This document shows positions 58,001 through 64,000 of a stretch of 64,000 nucleotides of DNA, in pieces (the first letter of the stretch is position 1; every line of letters starts with the position of its first letter). The notes under the pieces were generated by a model. It had not been told where the DNA came from. It worked only from the letters and a program-made list of their open reading frames with translations, and ran no database searches. Both the position numbers and the translations under genes were made by a program. The DNA is from Pleodorina starrii (Eukaryota > Chlorophyta > Chlorophyceae > Chlamydomonadales > Volvocaceae): positions 2,560,501-2,624,500 of the forward strand of contig BRXU01000016.1 of assembly GCA_030267565.1 (NCBI GenBank), in the 5' to 3' direction.

Positions 58001-59673
58001 CCCTTCTCCCGTTGCTGGCACCCCGACCCTGGCCCTGACTCGGGCCCTGACCCCGGCCCTGGCCCTGCCCCTGGCCCTGCCCGACCGCTAGATCGGCGCC
58101 GCGCTGCTGGTTGTGGCTCACAGCGCCCGAGACCGAGCCAAGATGCGCTCATACGCGGGTGGGTGGGTAGGTGGGTGGGTGGGTGGGTGGGCGATTGGTG
58201 GGCGGGAAGGCGGCTCGGCCGTACTCACCCGCTGGGCTTTGGTTGGAAGGGGTGCTGTCAGCTGCCAATGGTCGCCTGCTGCGGTGGATTGCGTGCTGCC
58301 GGTGTGGCGGTGTGGCGATTTGGCGGCGCAACCTCGATCGGCGGAAAGCCGCCAGCCACCGCCAAAGCCACCTCCCCGCACGTAGTACGGTACGGCACGG
58401 TACGGTACGGCACTCTAAAGTTCCATCCTGACGTCGCACTCCTGTCAGGTGTGCTGCCCGTGTCCCATCTCCATTACCCGCCGCCGCTGGCACCTCCCTT
58501 TCCACCCGCCGCCCGCCCCCGCCTCCCTCCTTTGCAGGCATGCTGCTGGCAGCCGACGACCGCACCGCCCGCACCCCCGGCCGCCACAAGTCCGCGGCGC
58601 TGCTGGCTGGCCGCCTGCTGCTGGCCTGCCTGCTGCTCTTCGCCGGCATAAACCAGATGCGTCGCGTCCTGGCGCGCGGCGGGGCGCTGTGGCAAGCCGT
58701 GGCCCTGACGCCGCGACAGCAGGCCGCCGCCGCCGCCGCCCTGGAAGCCACCTACGCCGCCGCCGGCGGCGGCGGCGGCGGCGGCGGCCTGCGGAGTGGC
58801 GGCCTGCGGCCGGCGGGCGGCCCGTCGCCGGTGGCGACGGCGGTGGAGGCGGCCATGACGGCGGCTGGCGCCGCCGCCGCCGGCGCGGCGGCGGCGGGCG
58901 CGCCGTTGGAGGGCGTCCTCGCCGTCGCCGGGACGGCGGGGGCCGCGGCGGCGGCGGGCGGCGGCGCGGCGGCGGTGATGGGCGGTGGGCCTGGGGCTGG
59001 TGCCGCGGCGCCGCGGCACCACTACGGCGTCCCCGACAGCCACGACAACAATTGGCAGCTGCTGCAGATGGTGCTGTGTCTGCCGCTGGCGCTGGGCTGG
59101 ATGGTGGGTGGTGGGCGGGGTGGTGGGTTGGGTGGGTAGATATAAGGAAAATTTCGCAGCGGGTCAGAGCGGGTGGGTAGCGGCCTAGTGGGTCGTGGGT
59201 GGTGGCTTTCCCACGGTTAAGTGGTGGTAGATGGCCCATCGGCGCTTCGGCGGTGGGTAACAAAGATGAGACGGCCGCCGCGGGAGACGGATGGGGACCG
59301 CGACGATGAGATGAGACCGCGGTGGGGGCGGTGTAGGCGGTGGGGGCGGTGGGGGCTGCATGGAACCGCTGCTCCGGTACCACTTCCGCATCTTCCCCCA
59401 CAACAACGCCATCTCTGCCCGCGCCCGCGCCCCGCCCTTTATACCCGCCCTCAGACCGGCCTCACCTGCCGCGCGCTGGCTGCGGTGCTGCTGCTCGAGG
59501 CCCTGACCTGCTGGCCCTGGTGGGCCTGGTACTGGCCCTCCTGGCACTACGCGGCGCACGTGCGGCTGCACTTCTTCACCAATGTGGCGGTGGCGGGCGG
59601 ACTGGTGCTGCTGCAGTGCCTGGGGGCGGGGCGCTTTACGGTGGACTCGCTGCTGGGCCGCAAGACCGACTGA
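55018..59673 (+). CDS. SURF4/ERV29-like polytopic membrane protein
   Basis: Predicted 506 aa. Exons: 55018-55186, 55889-56034, 56278-56409, 56869-56973, 57453-57636, 58538-59103, 59455-59673; phases agree. Residues 1-60 are Pro/Gly-rich and cytosolic-looking. Residues 60-130 form a charged amphipathic region. Hydrophobic segments lie at about 132-157 (WAARAMVCAFYVNQVAEAME), 185-212, 264-284 (LAGRLLLACLLLFAGINQM), 417-455 and 477-497 (FFTNVAVAGGLVLLQCLGAG). The order of helices and the conserved-looking ends resemble SURF4/ERV29, the ER-to-Golgi cargo receptor. The family is about 270 aa; the excess is the N-terminal region and an Ala/Gly-rich loop (about residues 300-410, with eight Gly in a row near 58762-58788). 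The C terminus ends RKTD, not a dilysine KKxx signal. A DoxX-type relative is the main alternative. Confidence 0.62.
57023..57046 (+). repeat. (GGTTCG)n hexamer repeat in SURF4-like intron 4
   Basis: Three to four GGTTCG hexamers in a G-rich context. Confidence 0.88.
57633..57656 (+). repeat. (GGGT)n at the exon 5 donor of the SURF4-like gene
   Basis: The tetramer run includes the splice donor itself, so several GT sites four bases apart are available. Only the one after 57636 keeps the reading phase with exon 6 in this model. Confidence 0.85.
57867..57919 (+). repeat. (CGTAAC)n hexamer repeat in SURF4-like intron 5
   Basis: About eight imperfect CGTAAC units (variants CGCCAAC, CATAAC). Confidence 0.88.
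58021..58082 (+). repeat. (CCCTGR)n hexamer repeat in SURF4-like intron 5
   Basis: About ten imperfect CCCTGG/CCCTGA units. Confidence 0.88.
58158..58193 (+). repeat. (GGGT)n microsatellite in SURF4-like intron 5
   Basis: About nine tetramers with one AGGT variant. Confidence 0.9.
58385..58413 (+). repeat. TACGG pentamer cluster in SURF4-like intron 5
   Basis: Five TACGG/CACGG units in a row, the longest of the scattered TACGGTA clusters. Confidence 0.9.
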
Positions 59674-59739
59674 GGGACCCCGACTGAGGAGAGGAAGACG
59701 AGTGTGTGCCAGGGGGGCTGCCATTGGGGCTGCAGGGTG

Positions 59740-59960
59740 CAAAGAGTTCAAAGAGCGCTGCTCTGCGGAGGGCGCGAGGCCGGCTGGGAATGACGGCGGG
59801 CTGTGGGAGGCGTGGGGAGGGGGGTGCGGGCTGGGAGCCGCGAGGAGTGCTGCTCTGCGGAGGCCCGCAAGAGGATCGCATGCGGGCTGCGGGCTGCGGG
59901 GGCCGCAGAGAGCGCTGCACTGCTGGGGCCGCAAGGCCGGCTGGGAATGACCGGTTGCGG
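59740..59960 (+). repeat. Degenerate direct repeats in the 3' region of the SURF4-like gene
   Basis: The block GGCCGGCTGGGAATGAC occurs twice about 155 bases apart. GCTGCTCTGCGGAG-like blocks and GCGGGCTG runs lie between. Confidence 0.7.
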
Positions 59961-61050
59961 GGCTGCGGGGCTGTAGGCCGGTGGAGCCGCAAGGCCGGGT
60001 CGGCCAAGTCGTGGTCAGTGGATCCACGGGTGGCGGAGTGGTGGGCGCGGTGCACTGAACTGCGTCGGGGGGCCGCAGACGCTCATTGGCTGCTGCAGAC
60101 AACTGCGCGCTGCGGTGCGCTGCAATGCGCTGCAATGCTCCAGGGGAGGGGTGTGTTGTGTGTGTGACGGCAGCGGCGGCGGTGGGCTGCTGGCTGACCG
60201 GATGTGGGTCCGGATGCGGTGGCGTAGGTGGACGTTTACTTTTGGGGGGTGTACTTCGTGCTAATAAAAAGGTACTTCGGACCGGCGAAGGGGGGTGTTG
60301 AGGTGTTGAGCTGTTGGGTGGCCGACTGTGCGCATCGTGAGGCTCGGCTCGGCTCGTTTGGATGATGGGAACCGAAGCGTGAAATGGAGGTGGTGAGAGA
60401 GGACGGAGCGCATTCTCTCGGTGGAAGATGGATCGCGATAAGGGCGTTTGTTAGACCAGCGGAGCGTGGTGGGTGGGAGCGCTCCTGGCCGGTCCTCGGC
60501 TTTGTAGCACTTGGGGGCAGTGCTGCGCCCGCGGCCGTGTGCTGTGCGGCCGGGTGGGCCGAGGAGGAGCCGCACACAGGCTCGGGCGCCAGGAAGGCAC
60601 ACGGGGGGAGTGAGGGGGCCCTGTTCCTCCCTGGAAATAGGCTTCTTAACTGCTGCAAACAGGGGGCGGGTGAAGGCACATGGGGACATATACCGGTGCG
60701 GGGTGGGGAGAAGCCACTTTTGCTCTTACCAGCGTTCATGTTTCACTACTGCGCTGCTTGTGGGCGGTGCAAACCGGCGGACAAGCTGAATGCGAACGTG
60801 TTGTTGCCACGGAAACGGATTCCCCTCCCCGAGCCCTGCCTCGTCAGCTGGCAGTTTATCGTCCGAGTTTCCGGGGGCGCTGAGTTGCTGCATTGCATCG
60901 GCATGTAAGTAGACAGTTGTCCCCAGCCTGCGCGACCCTCCACCCCCTTCGCATCTTGTGCTGAGCCTGTGCCCAGGCGGGGCTTTGCCCCCCCCCACCC
61001 CCGCCGCCGGGCGGTCGCAACAGGCCCGAGCCGGCCGCGGTTCAGGGCCT

Positions 61051-61092
61051 CTCTGGCACAAGCCAGAGGCGTCCGTGAACTGCACGGACGCC
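61051..61092. repeat. Two abutting perfect hairpins
   Basis: Hairpin A has arms at 61051-61057 and 61062-61068 (CTCTGGC/GCCAGAG, loop ACAA). Hairpin B has 10-bp arms at 61068-61077 and 61083-61092 (GGCGTCCGTG/CACGGACGCC, loop AACTG). They share one base. Confidence 0.95.
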
Positions 61093-61211
61093 CGGCACTT
61101 GGCCTGCATTCTCACCCTGCACAGCGCATAGCGCATAGCGGTGCGCCCTGCCCCCAGTCCGGCGGCCAAAACATGCCGGGTGCGCGCGCTTGCGAACTTT
61201 CGCACTGCCAC

Positions 61212-61239
61212 TTACCGGTGCGACCTTTCGCACCGGTAA
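61212..61239. repeat. Perfect 12-bp hairpin, loop CCTT
   Basis: Arms at 61212-61223 (TTACCGGTGCGA) and 61228-61239 are exact reverse complements. Confidence 0.95.
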
Positions 61240-61450
61240 AAATGGGGCTCCCCGGCGTCGACGCGGACTCGGTTCCGCAAACGCGCCTGCTTGAACCGGG
61301 AGCACCAGCGGCGATAGCACACGGATGCCACACCAAAAACACCTGATGCTGGCCCAGCATGTAAACGCTTGGACACACACTCTAGGCGATGTACAGCAAT
61401 CGCAACCAAGGGTACCCGCCTGTCCGTTGGCAAGGGTAACCAAGTCCGAA

Positions 61451-61483
61451 ACTGAATACCGGTAATACACTGAATACCGGTAA
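61451..61483 (+). repeat. 18-bp tandem duplication
   Basis: ACTGAATACCGGTAA occurs at 61451-61465 and again at 61469-61483. The word shares TACCGGTRA with the hairpin at 61212-61239. Confidence 0.93.
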
Positions 61484-62057
61484 ACGAGAAACAAAACCCG
61501 AAGCCTAGCCCCTATCCGGGCTGCCAACAAACGGGTCGGTAGGTGACAACGCACGAGTCCTGCGGTCCGTCTGCTCTGCCCAGCTGCTGCCCCCTACCCC
61601 CTCGCCTCTCTCCCCGCTTCACAGCGCCCCCTCCTCCCCACCCCCACCCCCACCCGCCACTTGTGCTACACTGTTCCCCAGACTCACCCCGTGAACTACC
61701 TGTCCAAATCCGGTATGCAGTCCCCACCCACCCACCCATGCGTGCTCAACAACGCTCCTCCATCCCATCGCTGCGATTCGGTTCTCCGGCCACTTCTTCG
61801 GCCGCGGGCAGTGTCGCGTAGGTACTGACTGCGCCGCTAGGCCATCCTGTTGGGTCTGCCCGCTGAGAAACCCGGAATTCATTCATCTTCATCTTTACTC
61901 CCACGCACGCTGCCCCGCGCGCATCTCCTCTGCCTGGGTCCTACGCAACTGGCGCCCCACCCCTTACCGGTACCCTCTTCCCTTGCCCCCTCCCTTACCC
62001 ACACGCACATACACACACATATACGGTACACTTTCGTCGTCGCCGTTGTCCGCCCAG

Positions 62058-64000
62058 TCAGGAGGTCGCCGCGGCGGCGGACATGGCCCGGGCCCGCGCC
62101 AGCAGCGCCTCCGGCACCTGCAGCCGCATCAGCACCCCGTCGGCCTCATCCAGAGCCAGACCCCGCCGCGCTACGAGGATCTGCTGCAGCAGCCCCCCGC
62201 CCGCCAGCGCCTCCCCAGCACCCTGCTCGCCCGCCGCAGCCGCGGCCGCCGCAGCCGCCGCGGCCCGGCCATCCCTGCAGCCCCTGCTATCTGCCTCACT
62301 GCCAACCCCACCACTGCTGCTAACGCTGGGTAACAAGCCAATGCGCGCCTCGCGCGCTGTGCACCTGCAGGGCGCGATGCAGAACACCGTCGTGCCATCC
62401 GGCGGCGAGGGTGCGGATGCGGGTGCGGGTGCGGGTGTTGTCGTCGTCTGCGGGGTGCAGAGGGCAGGTAGGGGCGAAGAGGCCGCCGCTGCCGCTGCGG
62501 CCGCCTGCACGGCGGCAGGGCCAGGCGGCGCGGCGCCGCCTGGGGCGGCGGCCAACGGCTCCTCGTCGCGGGTCGGCAGCTGCTGCTCCCGGCCGGCTGC
62601 CACTGCCACGTCCGCAACGCGAGGCTCATCATAGTCGCCTTCCCCACTACCGGGGGACTCGGACCCCATCCGCAACGGCGACGAGGCCCGGGAGGCGCCG
62701 CACCCGTGCCGGCGCTCCGCGCCCGCGGCCGCATCCCAGCTGCCCTCCTCCCCGGCGGCGGGCTGCGACGGCAGGGCCCCGGCGGACGGGCCCGGCGCCA
62801 AGGACCGGCTCCCTACCGCACGCGCCACCGGGCCCTGCGGCCCCGGTAATGGAATCGCCACCGCCGCCGCCGCAACAGGCCCTGCCTCTGCCGTGAACCG
62901 TTTCCTAATTAGGCCATCCGCGACGCCCTCCACCCCTGCCACTGCTCCGGCCCGGTACATCAGCTCCTGCAGAAAGGACTCCATGAGGTCCCCCGAGTCC
63001 GCCGCCGCCGCCGCTTCCGCCGCCGCCGGCTCCGCCATCCCCAGCCCCGGCGGCCCGTGCCGCCACCGCCGCTGCCGCCGCCGCCACCGCTGCCGCAGCT
63101 CCATCCCCTCCTGCAGCAGCAGCAAGTCGCGCGCGCCCAGGTCGTACCGGTGCAGCAACACCTGCAGCAGCTGCCAGTACAGGTCCGGTCCGTTGTTGTT
63201 GTTGGCGGCAGCGGCGCCGCCGCCGCGGCCGTCATAGCCCAGCGCCGCCAGCGCCCAAAACATCTGCACCACGCCGGCGGTGGGAAGCTGGTGCAGCAGC
63301 TGCCCGGTGCGCAGCGCCAGCGCACGGACCACCTGAGTGCCGGCGGCGTCGCCGCCACCGTCGCCGCCGCCGCCGTCGCCGCCGCCGTCGCCGCCGTCGT
63401 CGTACCACAGGCAGCCAGTGCGCGCGCACGCCCAGGCCAGGTCCACAAGCGACGCCGCGGACAGGCGGCCGCAGTCCTGCGCCAGCAGCGGCGCCACAGC
63501 CGCCACCAGCCGGCCCGCGGGCGGGTGCCGCAGGCGGACCAGCGGCTGCAGCAGCGCGCAGGCGGCGCGCATGCGCAGCGCGCGCAGGCGGTGCCGCAGC
63601 AGCGCCGCCGCGGCGTCGCACAGACGCGGGTGGTACAGCAACTGCCCATGGTCCGCGCAGGCCGTCAGGACCTGCGCTAGCAGCCGCACGAGGATATCCA
63701 GAACCTCCGGTGGCGGCAGCGCCACCGTCACCGCCGCAGAACGCTTCGTACCGGACAAGAGGGTCGCTGCGGGCCCGTCCTTGCAGCGGCTGCCCCCAGG
63801 TGCCCAGGCGGACAGCGCCGCAGCGCACACGTTCGCGAGCTCGCCGCAGGTGGCAGGGTCGGGGTGAGGCTGAGACGTCAGGGCGTGGAGCGAGTGAAGC
63901 ACGGACTTCAGCGGCGGCATCGGCGGCAGGAGAGGCGCCGGCGAGCCGTCAACGCCGCCGTCGCCACCGCCTTCCGCGGCGGCTGGCGCCGCCGGTGCTG
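62058..64000 (-). CDS. Helical-repeat (OPR/FASTK-like) protein, partial at right edge
   Basis: The frame is open from the stop at 62058-62060 to the end of the window. An ATG lies at 63920-63918, but about 26 more codons stay open before it, so the gene may continue beyond 64000. At least 620 aa are seen. The first 350 residues are Leu/Ala-rich helical repeats with OPR/RAP-type signatures: LSAASLVDLAWACARTGCLW and VVQMFWALAALGYD. In green algae such proteins are imported into plastids or mitochondria and bind specific organellar RNAs; that role is inferred. A Gly/Asp run (encoded near 63347-63405) interrupts the repeats. The C-terminal 270 residues are Ala/Pro/Ser-rich and probably disordered, ending in a short helical stretch with VPEALLARARAM. 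No TGTAA signal was found downstream. Only two convincing repeats are visible, so the family call is moderate. Confidence 0.55.
   Translation of the reverse strand, partial: APAAPAAAEGGGDGGVDGSPAPLLPPMPPLKSVLHSLHALTSQPHPDPATCGELANVCAAALSAWAPGGSRCKDGPAATLLSGTKRSAAVTVALPPPEVLDILVRLLAQVLTACADHGQLLYHPRLCDAAAALLRHRLRALRMRAACALLQPLVRLRHPPAGRLVAAVAPLLAQDCGRLSAASLVDLAWACARTGCLWYDDGGDGGGDGGGGDGGGDAAGTQVVRALALRTGQLLHQLPTAGVVQMFWALAALGYDGRGGGAAAANNNNGPDLYWQLLQVLLHRYDLGARDLLLLQEGMELRQRWRRRQRRWRHGPPGLGMAEPAAAEAAAAADSGDLMESFLQELMYRAGAVAGVEGVADGLIRKRFTAEAGPVAAAAVAIPLPGPQGPVARAVGSRSLAPGPSAGALPSQPAAGEEGSWDAAAGAERRHGCGASRASSPLRMGSESPGSGEGDYDEPRVADVAVAAGREQQLPTRDEEPLAAAPGGAAPPGPAAVQAAAAAAAASSPLPALCTPQTTTTPAPAPASAPSPPDGTTVFCIAPCRCTAREARIGLLPSVSSSGGVGSEADSRGCRDGRAAAAAAAAAAAGEQGAGEALAGGGLLQQILVARRGLALDEADGVLMRLQVPEALLARARAMSAAAATS

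Larger units (their letters stand above)
59674..62057. other. Convergent 3' spacer between SURF4-like and helical-repeat genes
   Basis: About 2.4 kb with no supportable gene. The left part (59740-59960) has degenerate repeats of a GCCGGCTGGGAATGAC block. The middle has a palindrome cluster (61051-61360) and an 18-bp tandem repeat (61451-61483). A TGTAA at 60904-60908 is a distant candidate poly(A) signal for the + gene. Confidence 0.5.

Noticed and set aside
61350..61460. Short + strand open frames near the palindrome cluster
   Set aside because: Too short and without motifs. The structure is better explained by inverted repeats than by coding.

Overview
This is a GC-rich nuclear segment of a green alga, most likely volvocine (Chlamydomonas/Volvox/Gonium type). 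The evidence is compact multi-exon genes with GT-AG introns (many donors GTGAGT-like, acceptors CAG), long GGC/GCG-rich exons, low-complexity linkers, TGTAA-type poly(A) signals near several gene ends, plastid- and mitochondrion-type leader peptides, and simple-sequence repeats crowded into introns. No bacterial, viral or transposon coding sequence was recognised, and no rRNA, tRNA or CRISPR was found.

Gene models were built by hand by joining open frames at splice sites with phase checked at every junction; all come out as whole numbers of codons. From left to right: (1) a CLASP-type microtubule regulator, + strand, 386-9364, 20 exons, about 1546 aa; (2) an unrecognised coiled-coil protein, - strand, 10194-12975, 6 exons, 582 aa; (3) sphingosine-1-phosphate lyase, +, 13240-17181, 6 exons, 594 aa; (4) a plastid TPM-domain (Psb32-like) membrane protein with a lumenal-type leader, -, 18751-22165, 7 exons, 316 aa; (5) pyrroline-5-carboxylate reductase with a transit-type leader, +, 22493-26557, 7 exons, 346 aa; (6) an intronless organellar S1/OB-fold protein, -, 28347-29267, 306 aa; (7) a giant coiled-coil protein, +, 30523-44184, 16 exons, at least 2833 aa, with a 4-kb exon carrying a register-perfect 21-residue repeat array; (8) NAD kinase with a 300-residue low-complexity tail, -, 46923-52275, 7 exons, 707 aa; (9) a small unknown protein with one C-terminal membrane segment, +, 52515-53162; (10) a SURF4/ERV29-like polytopic membrane protein, +, 55018-59673, 7 exons, 506 aa; (11) a helical-repeat (OPR/FASTK-like) protein, -, 62058 to beyond the right edge.

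Orientation alternates almost perfectly, so neighbours either share a short divergent promoter (12976-13239, 22166-22492, 29268-30522, 52276-52514) or converge on 0.8-2.7 kb spacers. There is no operon logic. The genes are unrelated housekeeping or structural functions: cytoskeleton (1, 7, perhaps 2), sphingolipid breakdown and secretory traffic (3, 10), plastid and organelle gene expression (4, 6, 11), and proline/NADP metabolism (5, 8). I saw no clear new biological system. The best leads are the 21-residue array, the palindrome cluster at 61051-61360, the duplicated kinase-site-like motif in the NAD kinase tail, the possible dual-start P5CR, and gene-specific simple repeats in introns.
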